A DNA stretch of 18,688 nt from contig CALKHM010000271.1 of assembly GCA_937988695.1 (NCBI GenBank), positions 1-18,688 of the forward strand, written 5' to 3'. Both the position numbers and the translations under genes were made by a program. Position 1 is the stretch's first letter; each line of letters starts with the position of its first letter. This document shows positions 1 to 6,614 of the stretch, piece after piece. The stretch is from an uncultured Microbacterium sp. Lineage in GTDB: Bacteria > Actinomycetota > Actinomycetes > Actinomycetales > Microbacteriaceae. The notes beneath the pieces were generated by a model, which was given only the letters and a program-made list of their open reading frames with translations, ran no database searches and was not told where the DNA came from.

Positions 1-1266
1 ATCCTCCGCGGCGCGGGATCGGATGCCTGGACCGCCCGCCGATGGAAGGATGCCGTGCGTGCGGCCTTCGCCTCGGCCGGTGCCGAGGACCAGCTCGAGC
101 GGATTGCGGGAACCAGCTACCAGCAGGCCGATGTCACCGATCGGGATGCGCTGCGGGGACTGGTCGCCGACGTCGACGGGGCGCTGGTCATCTACTTCGC
201 GCTGCCTCCGGCCATCACCGTCGCCGCGTGCGAGGTGCTCACCGATCTGACCCTCCCCGACGACACCGTGCTCGCGCTGGAGAAGCCGTTCGGCGGCGAT
301 GAGCAGGGCGCCAGGCAGCTCAACGCCACGCTGCAGCGCATCGTGCCGGAGAACCGCATCTTCCGCGTCGACCACTTCCTCGGCCGCTCGACGCTGCTGA
401 ACATCCTCGGCGTGCGGTTCGCGAACCGGCTCATCGAGCCGGTGTGGTCGGCCGACCACGTGCAGTCCGTGCTGGTGCGCTACGACGAGTCGCTCGCTCT
501 GGAGGGGCGCGCCCGCTACTACGACAAGGCCGGCGCCATGATCGACATGATCCAGAGCCACCTGCTGCAGGTGCTGGCGATCCTCGCGATGGAGGAGCCC
601 GTCGACCTCGACGAGATCGACCTGCGCGACGCGAAGAGCGCCGCGCTGCGCGCCACGCACATCTGGGACGACAACACCGTCCGCTCGTCGCGGCGCGCCC
701 GCTACACCGCCGGCACGATCGGCGAGCGCACACTCCCCTCGTACGCCGACGAAGACGGCGTCGACCCGGCGCGTCAGACCGAGACCCTCGCCGAGATCGT
801 GTGCGAGGTGCGCACGTCGCGCTGGGCGGGCGTGCCGTTCACGCTGCGCAGCGGAAAGGCGCTGGGCGAGAAGACCGCCGAGATCGTCGTGACCTTCCGT
901 CCGGTGCGGCACATCCCCGACGGACTCACCGGCGCCCCCTCCGACGGCGGCCTGCTGCGCATCGGGCTCAGCCCCGACCGCATCGAGCTCGAGCTCAACG
1001 TGAACGGCGGTGACGACCCGTTCGCCCTGCGCCGCGAGGTGCTGTCCACCAAGATCGGCAAGAGCACGCTGCTGGCCTACACCGAGGTGCTCGCGCAGCT
1101 GCTGGACGGCGACGTCGCCCTGTCGGTGCGTGCGGATGCCGCAGAGGAGTGCTGGCGCATCATCCAGCCGGTTCGCGACTCCTGGGCGCGCGGCGAGGTA
1201 CCCCTCGAGGAGTATCCGGCGGGCTCCACCGGCCCGGCCGACTGGGCCACCTCGAAGATCGCCTGA
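1..1266 (+). CDS. zwf: Glucose-6-phosphate dehydrogenase, 5'-truncated by window edge
   Basis: Oxidises glucose 6-phosphate to 6-phosphogluconolactone with NAD(P)+, the entry step of the oxidative pentose phosphate pathway, in the cytoplasm. The frame is open from base 1, so the N-terminal nucleotide-binding motif lies outside the window; 421 residues are visible. Family landmarks in order are EKPFG (visible residues 94-98), RVDHFLGRS (about 122-130, the substrate-site motif, usually DHYLGKE), YYDKAGAMIDMIQSHLLQ (carrying the general-base His of the family), and PFTLRSGKALGEK near the C-terminal third. The GTG at 55 is not the start, because homology continues upstream of it. The DHFLGRS variant suggests a divergent paralogue rather than the textbook Zwf. 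It ends convergently with the redoxin gene, with a long palindrome between them. The family call is secure; the cofactor preference is not visible. Confidence 0.93.
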   Translation: MLRGAGSDAWTARRWKDAVRAAFASAGAEDQLERIAGTSYQQADVTDRDALRGLVADVDGALVIYFALPPAITVAACEVLTDLTLPDDTVLALEKPFGGDEQGARQLNATLQRIVPENRIFRVDHFLGRSTLLNILGVRFANRLIEPVWSADHVQSVLVRYDESLALEGRARYYDKAGAMIDMIQSHLLQVLAILAMEEPVDLDEIDLRDAKSAALRATHIWDDNTVRSSRRARYTAGTIGERTLPSYADEDGVDPARQTETLAEIVCEVRTSRWAGVPFTLRSGKALGEKTAEIVVTFRPVRHIPDGLTGAPSDGGLLRIGLSPDRIELELNVNGGDDPFALRREVLSTKIGKSTLLAYTEVLAQLLDGDVALSVRADAAEECWRIIQPVRDSWARGEVPLEEYPAGSTGPADWATSKIA

Positions 1267-1297
1267 CCGGCGACGCGGCCACCGCCGCATCCCGCCT

Positions 1298-1382
1298 CGC
1301 ACCAGCCTCGGAAGACCGCGCGATCTCCGGAGCATTCCGCCGCGATCCTGCGAGGCTCGCGCGGTTCTCCGAGATTGGTGCG
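1298..1382. repeat. Long imperfect palindrome between convergent genes (possible bidirectional terminator)
   Basis: Left arm 1307-1323 (CTCGGAAGACCGCGCGA) pairs with right arm 1357-1373 (TCGCGCGGTTCTCCGAG) with two mismatches. Pairing resumes outside, CGCACC at 1298-1303 with GGTGCG at 1377-1382. The loop holds a small perfect palindrome, CTCCGGAG (1325-1332). It fills most of the gap between the stop of the G6PD gene and the stop of the redoxin gene. The position fits a bidirectional terminator, but no T-tract follows either arm. It may instead be a dispersed REP-like element. Confidence 0.5.
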
Positions 1383-1386
1383 TGGG

Positions 1387-1869
1387 TCAGGCGGACGGTT
1401 CGGCGAGCAGCTCGCCCAGCATGGCACCCAGCTGCAGCTCGGCAAGCGCTCCCAGGTGCGTGAACCGCAGGTTGCCGGCCCGGTCGACGAGGATCGTCGA
1501 GGGCGTCCCCTGCAGTGCGTAGGCGCGCATGGTCACCGGCATCCCGTGATCGACGTCGTGCCGGTCGACGGCGACCGGGAACGGGATGCCGAACTCGGCC
1601 AGGAACACCGCCAGGGCGTCGGGACCGGTGACCTCGTGGTGCTCGAACACGGTGTGCAGGCCGATGACGGCGACCTCCGGGAACAGGCGCTGCACGCGCT
1701 GTGCCTGCGGCAGCCCATAGCTCAGGCATCCCGGGCACAGCATCTGGAACGCCTCGATCATCACGACCCGACCGCGAAGCTGCGCCAGCGACGACTCCGG
1801 GCCGAACCACCGGCTCACGTCGAGCTCGGGTGCGGGGTAGGCGGAGCCCGCCGCTTCCAGTCGTTCCAT
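1387..1869 (-). CDS. TlpA-like redoxin (thioredoxin-fold) family protein
   Basis: A 160-residue thioredoxin-fold protein of the TlpA/AhpC-TSA group, likely a thiol-disulfide oxidoreductase. The redox motif is CPGC (residues 45-48) after a hydrophobic beta strand (RVVMIEAF). The family's cis-proline occurs in GTPSTILVD (Pro123), followed by a strand and the usual AGNLRF turn. There is no signal peptide or membrane segment, so it should act in the cytoplasm, unlike the cytochrome-maturation TlpA proteins. The ATG at 1869 was preferred to the in-frame GTG at 1878 because a TANNNT box (TACGGT, 1882-1877) lies 7 nt before the ATG and no Shine-Dalgarno is seen, a leaderless arrangement. The gene is divergent from the VOC gene. 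Its substrate is unknown. Confidence 0.85.
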   Translation of the reverse strand: MERLEAAGSAYPAPELDVSRWFGPESSLAQLRGRVVMIEAFQMLCPGCLSYGLPQAQRVQRLFPEVAVIGLHTVFEHHEVTGPDALAVFLAEFGIPFPVAVDRHDVDHGMPVTMRAYALQGTPSTILVDRAGNLRFTHLGALAELQLGAMLGELLAEPSA

Positions 1870-1876
1870 GGGTCTC

Positions 1877-1882
1877 ACCGTA
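1877..1882 (-). promoter_or_regulatory. Candidate -10 box of a leaderless transcript (redoxin gene)
   Basis: TACGGT on the minus strand matches TANNNT and ends 7 nt before the ATG at 1869, so transcription would begin at or next to the start codon. No Shine-Dalgarno is present. No convincing -35 was found. The box overlaps the alternative GTG codon at 1878-1876. Confidence 0.35.
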
Positions 1883-1976
1883 CGCCGGTCCAGGATGCCG
1901 CGGCCGACGGCGCATCCTGCGCCGGCCCTTGCGGATGGCCGGGCGGCGGGTGAGACTGTGCGCGGAGGCGATCGAC

Positions 1977-2372
1977 ATGCACACGAGCGAGCGACCGGCA
2001 GACGGCCTCATCGCGCCGATTCTCCCGGTGCCCGACCCGATGCGGACCATGGACACCTATGTGCGGGTCTTCGGCTTCCGCCGACTGCGGTATTTCGACG
2101 GGAACGACGAGTACATCGTGCTCGACCGCGAGGGCGCTCAGGTGCACCTGATGAAGGGGCCGCGCGCGACACCCCATCACCGCCACGGCACGCACGTCGC
2201 CGACCTGTTCATCTGGATGAACAGGCTCGAGGACGTCGTCGAGGCCGCACGGGAGGCCGGCCTTGCGATCACTCGCGGACCGGAGAGCTACGCCACCTGG
2301 CCGGTCGCGACCACCGAGGTCGTCATCGAGGACCACGACGGCTATTGGCTCTGCTTCGCGACCGCCCATTGA
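1977..2372 (+). CDS. VOC superfamily protein (glyoxalase/bleomycin-resistance-like)
   Basis: A 131-residue vicinal-oxygen-chelate fold protein. The first module starts at about residue 11 (LIAPILPVPDPMRTMDTYVRVFGF) and runs to DEYIVLDREGAQVHLMKG. The second runs from HVADLFIWMNRLEDVVEAAREAG to EVVIEDHDGYWLCFA, the paired beta-alpha-beta-beta-beta pattern of bleomycin-resistance-like proteins. The VIEDHDGYWL ending is typical of that subgroup. The start is fixed by GGAGG at 1964-1968, 8 nt before the ATG. A longer open frame upstream has no family similarity. It is convergent with the beta-barrel gene, with only 21 nt between the stops. Whether it binds a drug, a metal or a small metabolite cannot be told; resistance should not be assumed. 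Confidence 0.82.
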   Translation: MHTSERPADGLIAPILPVPDPMRTMDTYVRVFGFRRLRYFDGNDEYIVLDREGAQVHLMKGPRATPHHRHGTHVADLFIWMNRLEDVVEAAREAGLAITRGPESYATWPVATTEVVIEDHDGYWLCFATAH

Positions 2373-2393
2373 GCGGCCCTTGCCGGGTCGCGG

Positions 2394-2999
2394 TCAGGCG
2401 AACTGCGCACTCGGGTGGATGCGCTTGACCAGATGCAGGGTGTTCCGGTCGGTGTGGTCCATCTCGAGGCCGCCGGTGGCGGCCAGCTTGAGCACCAGGG
2501 TCTGGTCGTAGGTGAACGTGCCGTCGTCGTTGTGCGTGAACGTGCAGTCGAACCGACGCAGCTCGGCACGCTGCGACAGGTACCTGTTCTGCAGGATGCC
2601 GTAGTTCACGTCTTCGGGCGCGGCGCGCAGCGCGAAGCCCTCGTCATACTCCTGGGCGTCGCCGCCGGCCATCATCGCGATGCCGCGGCCGAACACCACG
2701 GTGCGGATCACCTGCTGCGTGGCCTTCTCCCACAGGAGATACCCGACCTCGTCGTGAAACGGGTCCATCGCCTCTTCGCCATGCCGCCAGGCGGTCATCT
2801 TGTAGTTCAGGCCGTCCATGACCTGGTGCCCGTTCTCCTGAATCGGGATCGGACGGAACCATGCCTTCTCGAAGTACTCCGTCGGCGTCGTCTCGTCGTC
2901 CTTGTTGTGATACGAGACGTCCTGACCGATGTCCCCCTCCCACTCACCGACCAGCCACGACAGCGGCCCCAGCCGCCTCGGTCCTCGTATCCGCGCCAT
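2394..2999 (-). CDS. Nitrobindin-like heme-binding beta-barrel (FABP-like) family protein
   Basis: A 201-residue soluble protein resembling the actinobacterial FABP-like/nitrobindin group of small beta-barrels. Some members bind heme and react with nitric oxide or peroxynitrite. Seen in the sequence: an N-terminal LGPLSWLVGEWEGD (residues 10-23) matching the family's GxWxG opening, alternating beta-strand-like segments (GYLLWEKATQQVIRTVVFGRG, FTYDQTLVLKL), and a C-terminal TDRNTLHLVKRI with the His that could serve as heme ligand. The start is fixed by AGAGGAGA just upstream of the ATG at 2999. The same frame stays open further upstream into the repeat cluster and clpB but carries no similarity there. 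Heme binding is inferred from the family and not shown. Confidence 0.75.
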   Translation of the reverse strand: MARIRGPRRLGPLSWLVGEWEGDIGQDVSYHNKDDETTPTEYFEKAWFRPIPIQENGHQVMDGLNYKMTAWRHGEEAMDPFHDEVGYLLWEKATQQVIRTVVFGRGIAMMAGGDAQEYDEGFALRAAPEDVNYGILQNRYLSQRAELRRFDCTFTHNDDGTFTYDQTLVLKLAATGGLEMDHTDRNTLHLVKRIHPSAQFA

Positions 3000-3102
3000 C
3001 GACGATCTCCTCTCGGCTACGCCGTGTGCTCGGGCGACGACTGCACCCCACGGCTCACCTTCGATTCTTCCGCCGAATCCCGCGACAGGATGCGGCGCCG
3101 GC

Positions 3103-3268
3103 CGTTTCGACTCGGCCCCGCTGCGGGCGACCTCGCTCAGCGACCGGACGGGGGCGGCCCCGCTGCGCGCGGCCTCGCTCAGTGAGCGGGTGATCCCCGG
3201 TCGTTGAGCGAGGAGCGCAGCGACGAGTCGAAACGGGTGCCCTCGCCTGCGCGCGGCCTCGCTCAGTC
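3103..3268. repeat. Cluster of four related intergenic repeats, two direct and one inverted plus a partial
   Basis: Copy A is 3103-3147, running CGTTTCGACTCG...CTCGCTCAGCGACCGG. Copy B, 3156-3189, matches 34 nt of A (3114-3147) with four mismatches. Copy C, 3197-3235, is inverted: its complement runs CGTTTCGACTCG...CTCGCTCAACGACCGG. A partial copy D, about 3246-3268, covers the clpB stop codon. A and C can form a long stem enclosing B. The cluster lies between clpB and the downstream beta-barrel gene, both on the minus strand. It may act in transcript ending or stability, or may only be a dispersed genomic repeat. The rest of 3000-3262 shows nothing recognisable beyond the ribosome-binding site of the downstream gene. 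Confidence 0.75.
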
Positions 3269-5458
3269 CAGCAGCTCGGCCTCGATGACGTCGTCGGATG
3301 CCGCGGCCGGGCCGTCGCTGGTGAGCACGAGCTGCGACCCGGAGGCGTCGACATCCACCCGCACCACGTCGCCGTCGTGCACGTGCCCGCCCAGGATCGC
3401 CATCGCGAGACGGTCCTGGATCTCGCTCTGGATGAGCCGGCGCAGCGGACGAGCCCCGAACACGGGGTCGTAGCCGCGCGTGGCCAGCCACGCACGGGCA
3501 TCCGGCGTCACCGCGAGGGTCAGTCGCCGCTCGTGCAGCCGCTGCTGCAGCTGGTCGACGGACAGCTCGACGATCTGCGCGAGGTCGTCCTCGCTCAGAG
3601 CCTGGAACATCACGATGTCATCGAGCCGGTTGATGAACTCCGGCTTGAACGACTGGCGCACGAGCGCCATGACCTGTTCCCGTTTGTGCTCGGTCGACAG
3701 CGTCGGATCGATGAGGATCGGCGAGCCGAGGTTCGAGGTGAGGATGAGGATGACGTTCTTGAAGTCGACCGTGCGCCCCTGCCCGTCGGTGAGGCGCCCG
3801 TCGTCGAGCACCTGCAGCAGCACGTCGAACACCTCGGGATGCGCCTTCTCGACCTCGTCGAGCAGCACGACCGAGTACGGACGTCGGCGCACGGCCTCGG
3901 TCAGCTGGCCGCCCTGCTCGTATCCGATGTAGCCGGGAGGGGCGCCCACCAGCCGCGAGACGGAGTGCTTCTCGCCGTACTCGGACATGTCGATGCGCAC
4001 CATGGCGTGCTCGTCGTCGAAGAGGAACTCCGCCAGTGCTTTGGCGAGCTCGGTCTTGCCCACGCCGGTGGGGCCGAGGAACAGGAACGATCCGGTGGGC
4101 CGGTCGGGGTCGCTGATGCCGGCGCGCGACCGGCGCACGGCATCCGACACGGCCTTCACGGCCTCCTTCTGCCCGATCAGCCGCTTGCCCAGCTCCGACT
4201 CCAGGTGCAGCAGCTTCTCGGTCTCGCCCTGCAGCAGTCGCCCCACCGGGATTCCGGTCCACGAGGCGATCACGGCGGCGATGTCGTCATCGGTCACCTG
4301 TTCGTTCACCATGCGCGGCTCGGTGGGCTGCGCTTCGGCCTGCTCGGCCTCGGCCAGCTGCAGCTGCAGCTTCTTGATCGTCTCGTACTCCAGCCGCGAC
4401 GCCTTCGCGTAGTCCGCCTCGCGCAGCGCGCGATCGCGGTCGGTGACGGCCTGGTCGAGCTGTTTCTTCAGCTCGCCCACGCGGGTCAGGCCCGCCCGTT
4501 CCCGAGCCCAACGGGCCTCCAGGCCGCCGAGCTCCTTCTCGGCGACGGCCATCTGCTCGCGCAGCTTCGCCAGGCGCTCCCTCGAGGCGTCGTCCTTCTC
4601 CTTCTTCAGCGCGAGCTCCTCCAGCCGCATCCGGTCGACCTGGCGCTTGAGCTCGTCGATCTCGACGGGGCTCGAGTCGATCTCCATCTTCAGCCGGCTC
4701 ATCGCCTCGTCGATCAGGTCGATCGCCTTGTCCGGCAGCTGCCGGCTCGGGATGTACCGGTTGGACAGCGCGGCGGCGGCCACCAGCGCGCTGTCGCTGA
4801 TGGTCACGCCATGGTGCGCCTCATAGCGGCCCTTCAGCCCGCGCAGGATCGCGATGGTGTCCTCGACGCTGGGCTCGCCCACGTACACCTGCTGGAAGCG
4901 GCGCTCCAGCGCGGCATCCTTCTCGATGAACTCGCGGTACTCGTCGAGCGTCGTCGCGCCGATGAGGCGCAGCTCGCCACGGGCCAGCATGGGCTTGAGC
5001 ATGTTGGATGCCGCGACCGACCCCTCGCCGCCGCCCGCGCCCATCAGCACGTGCAGCTCGTCGATGAAGGTGATGACACGGCCCTCGGACTCGGTGATCT
5101 CCTTGAGCACGCTCTTCAGGCGTTCCTCGAACTGGCCGCGATACATGGCGCCGGCCACCAGCGCCGAGATGTCGAGGGCGATCAGCTCCTTGTCCTTGAG
5201 CGACTCGGCAACGTCGCCGGCGACGATGCGCTGGGCGAGCCCCTCGACCACGGCGGTCTTTCCGACGCCGGGCTCGCCGATCAGGACGGGGTTGTTCTTC
5301 GTGCGCCGGGTCAGCACCTGGCTCACCCGGCGGATCTCGCTGTCCCGTCCGATGACGGGGTCGAGCTTGCCCTGCCGGGCGCGATCGGTGAGGTTGATGC
5401 CGAACTGCTCGAGGGCGCTCTGCTGCTCCTCCTGTCCGGCCTGCGGTTGTGCGTTCAT
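3263..5458 (-). CDS. clpB: ATP-dependent disaggregase ClpB lacking the N-terminal domain
   Basis: An AAA+ hexameric chaperone that, with DnaK, threads and rescues aggregated proteins in the cytoplasm. It has 731 residues, against about 850-870 for full-length ClpB: the Clp_N substrate-binding domain is absent and the protein begins within the linker (SALEQFGINLTDRARQGKLDPVIGRD). AAA1 has Walker A GEPGVGKT (61-68), pore loop MYRG (105-108) and Walker B ITFIDE (129-134). The coiled-coil middle domain spans about 265-375, which separates it from ClpC and ClpA. AAA2 has Walker A GPTGVGKT (462-469), pore loop GYIGYE (509-514) and Walker B VVLLDE (530-535). The start is set by AAGGAGA a few bases before the ATG, and a promoter with a HAIR operator sits directly upstream, so the short form is the primary product. 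The stop codon lies in a repeat copy. Confidence 0.96.
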   Translation of the reverse strand: MNAQPQAGQEEQQSALEQFGINLTDRARQGKLDPVIGRDSEIRRVSQVLTRRTKNNPVLIGEPGVGKTAVVEGLAQRIVAGDVAESLKDKELIALDISALVAGAMYRGQFEERLKSVLKEITESEGRVITFIDELHVLMGAGGGEGSVAASNMLKPMLARGELRLIGATTLDEYREFIEKDAALERRFQQVYVGEPSVEDTIAILRGLKGRYEAHHGVTISDSALVAAAALSNRYIPSRQLPDKAIDLIDEAMSRLKMEIDSSPVEIDELKRQVDRMRLEELALKKEKDDASRERLAKLREQMAVAEKELGGLEARWARERAGLTRVGELKKQLDQAVTDRDRALREADYAKASRLEYETIKKLQLQLAEAEQAEAQPTEPRMVNEQVTDDDIAAVIASWTGIPVGRLLQGETEKLLHLESELGKRLIGQKEAVKAVSDAVRRSRAGISDPDRPTGSFLFLGPTGVGKTELAKALAEFLFDDEHAMVRIDMSEYGEKHSVSRLVGAPPGYIGYEQGGQLTEAVRRRPYSVVLLDEVEKAHPEVFDVLLQVLDDGRLTDGQGRTVDFKNVILILTSNLGSPILIDPTLSTEHKREQVMALVRQSFKPEFINRLDDIVMFQALSEDDLAQIVELSVDQLQQRLHERRLTLAVTPDARAWLATRGYDPVFGARPLRRLIQSEIQDRLAMAILGGHVHDGDVVRVDVDASGSQLVLTSDGPAAASDDVIEAELLD

Positions 5459-5489
5459 CTGTCTCCTTGAAACCTGTGGGACTCGCGTC

Positions 5490-5519
5490 TCTTTACAAAC
5501 TTGAGTCGATGTGGCTCAA
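5490..5519 (-). promoter_or_regulatory. Candidate clpB promoter (-35 TTGAGC, -10 TAAAGA)
   Basis: Read on the minus strand, TTGAGC (5519-5514) and TAAAGA (5495-5490) are separated by 18 nt. They resemble a housekeeping sigma-70-type promoter about 30 nt before the clpB start. The -35 and spacer lie inside the HAIR palindrome, so a bound repressor would block it. Confidence 0.55.
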
Positions 5520-5523
5520 GTTT
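5497..5523. promoter_or_regulatory. HAIR operator (HspR-binding inverted repeat) upstream of clpB
   Basis: A perfect inverted repeat with 9-bp arms, AAACTTGAG and CTCAAGTTT, and a 9-bp centre. It contains CTTGAGT-N7-GCTCAAG, one base off the HspR-associated inverted repeat consensus CTTGAGT-N7-ACTCAAG known from Streptomyces and mycobacteria. HspR represses clpB and the dnaK operon in those organisms and releases on heat stress. The site overlaps the proposed clpB -35 and spacer. The hspR gene is not in this window. Confidence 0.88.
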
Positions 5524-5600
5524 ACCGCGTGATGGATGTCGCGGCAAGCGCCCACGATCCACGCCCGCCGCGCGGGCCGGTCTGCACGGGCGCGCACCGA

Positions 5601-5606
5601 TAGACT
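5601..5606 (+). promoter_or_regulatory. Candidate -10 box of a leaderless transcript (DUF3870 gene)
   Basis: TAGACT ends 6 nt before the ATG at 5613, and no Shine-Dalgarno lies between, so the mRNA probably starts at the A of the start codon. Leaderless genes with this spacing are common in actinobacteria. No clear -35 was found. The rest of 5524-5600 shows nothing recognisable. Confidence 0.45.
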
Positions 5607-5612
5607 CGCCCC

Positions 5613-5954
5613 ATGGATGTCGCCGACGACTCGATCATCGTCGCAGGCTACGGGAAGCTGCCGCAGGGCACGAGTGCCGAGCAGCTGCACAAGGTCCTTG
5701 CTCTCGTCGCCCGAGTGAACCCGCGGGACGGCCGCGTGCTCGAGGCCTCATCGACGCTGGCGACCCCGGTCGCCGACGAGTTCGTCTGCCAGGCGCTGGT
5801 GGGCATGAGCCTGGACACCGACGCGGCCCAGTTCATCGAGTTCGTGCAGCTGCGCTACCACGGACTCGCGCAGCGCGCGGTCATCGCCGCCTTCCGCGAC
5901 CTCGTCCGTCGCTTCGTCGAGCTGCGGGCCGGCGCCGAGGGCACGGAATACTGA
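5613..5954 (+). CDS. DUF3870 domain-containing protein
   Basis: A 113-residue protein resembling the DUF3870 family, whose function is unknown. The family's pattern is visible as VAGYGKLPQGTSAEQLHKVL (residues about 10-29), then a strand VLEASSTLATPVADEFV containing the characteristic TLAT, then LVGMSLDTDAAQFIEFVQLRYHG and an amphipathic C-terminal helix. There is no signal peptide, membrane segment or cysteine cluster. The ATG follows a TAGACT box without a ribosome-binding site, suggesting leaderless translation. It is divergent from clpB and convergent with the catabolic operon, so it is a single transcription unit. DUF3870 genes can sit next to catabolic or transport genes, but here the opposite strand argues against a shared transcript. 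Confidence 0.75.
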   Translation: MDVADDSIIVAGYGKLPQGTSAEQLHKVLALVARVNPRDGRVLEASSTLATPVADEFVCQALVGMSLDTDAAQFIEFVQLRYHGLAQRAVIAAFRDLVRRFVELRAGAEGTEY

Positions 5955-5971
5955 CCTGCGCCACGAGGGGA

Positions 5972-6007
5972 TCGGTGGCGCCCCGCCTCGACACGGAACG
6001 CCACCGA
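5972..6007. terminator. Candidate bidirectional terminator hairpin between convergent genes
   Basis: A perfect 9-bp GC-rich inverted repeat, TCGGTGGCG (5972-5980) and CGCCACCGA (5999-6007), with an 18-nt loop. It fills the 59-bp gap between the DUF3870 stop and the stop of the isochorismatase-fold gene. No T-tract follows either arm, as is common for terminators proposed in high-GC actinobacteria. Confidence 0.55.
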
Positions 6008-6013
6008 GCTTGG

Positions 6014-6604
6014 TCACTGCGCGGGCCTGCTCAGGTACTCGGCGGAGTCGACGACCTCGCCGAACGACGGCAGGATGCGCGTGATCGAATGGGTGTGGTC
6101 CTGTGCCGTCGCACTCGCGCACAGATCCTCCAGGACGACGACCTCGTAGCCGGCGTCGGCGGCGTAGCGGGCCGTGCCCTCGACCACCATGTTCGTGGCG
6201 ACCCCGCCGAGGACCAGGCGCCTCGCACCCCGCCGCGCGAGCACCGAGGAGAGGTTCGTCCCGATGAAGGGGATGACGCACCCCTTCGACACGACCGGCT
6301 CCCCGGGCTCGGGCGCGACCTCGGTGCAGATGCGGGCCTCATCGGAGCCGTCGAGCATCAGACCGCGCTCGCGGAACATCGCGAACCGCGGGGACGCGCT
6401 GGACAGCCTGTGGAACGCGGGGTCGAACGCGACGCGCACGAAGACCCGCGGGAGGTCGCGCTCCCGGAACCGTGTCAGCACGCGGCGGGCGGCATCCAGC
6501 ACGCCCCGCTCCTCGGCCTGGTGCCCCATGCCGCCGGCGCCGATCACCCCGTCCGAGCGGCAGATGCCCTCCTGCAGATCCATGAGCAGCAGCACGTCGG
6601 TCAT
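6014..6604 (-). CDS. Isochorismatase-fold (cysteine hydrolase-like) protein lacking the catalytic Cys
   Basis: A 196-residue cytoplasmic protein of the isochorismatase/cysteine hydrolase superfamily, which includes nicotinamidases, N-carbamoylsarcosine amidases and true isochorismatases. The triad Asp is Asp9 (LLLMDLQEG) and the Lys is Lys107 (EPVVSKGC). The nucleophile motif, normally TNxCVExT, reads TNMVVEGT (137-144), with Val140 where Cys is expected. Amidase chemistry by the usual thioester route is therefore unlikely. True isochorismatases such as PhzD and EntB also lack this Cys and cleave an enol ether, and actinobacterial relatives with TNxVVE may form their own group. GAGGAGG precedes the ATG at 6604. 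It is the last gene of the importer operon, 10 nt after livF, and ends at a hairpin shared with the DUF3870 gene. The substrate is unknown. Confidence 0.85.
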   Translation of the reverse strand: MTDVLLLMDLQEGICRSDGVIGAGGMGHQAEERGVLDAARRVLTRFRERDLPRVFVRVAFDPAFHRLSSASPRFAMFRERGLMLDGSDEARICTEVAPEPGEPVVSKGCVIPFIGTNLSSVLARRGARRLVLGGVATNMVVEGTARYAADAGYEVVVLEDLCASATAQDHTHSITRILPSFGEVVDSAEYLSRPAQ

Positions 6605-6614
6605 ACCGTCCTCC

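Noticed and set aside
1977..2372. Bleomycin or fosfomycin resistance determinant
   Set aside because: Only the general VOC fold is visible. No resistance-specific residues or context support a drug-resistance role.
2357..2392. Hairpin CGCGACC / GGTCGCG between the VOC and beta-barrel genes as terminator
   Set aside because: The stem is only 7 bp with a 22-nt loop, lies partly in coding sequence and has no T-tract. The 21-nt gap makes a terminator likely somewhere here, but this one is weak.
3103..3268. CRISPR array
   Set aside because: The copies are in both orientations, imperfect and without uniform spacers, and there are no cas genes nearby.
3000..3491. N-terminal extension of the beta-barrel protein back into clpB
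   Set aside because: Translation upstream of 2999 is Arg/Ala-rich repeat sequence without similarity, and AGAGGAGA directly precedes the ATG at 2999.
3377..5470. A nearly 700-codon open frame on the plus strand opposite clpB
   Set aside because: High-GC antisense artefact. Its translation is low-complexity, rich in Leu/His/Gln/Arg, with no family motif, while the minus-strand ClpB has every expected motif.
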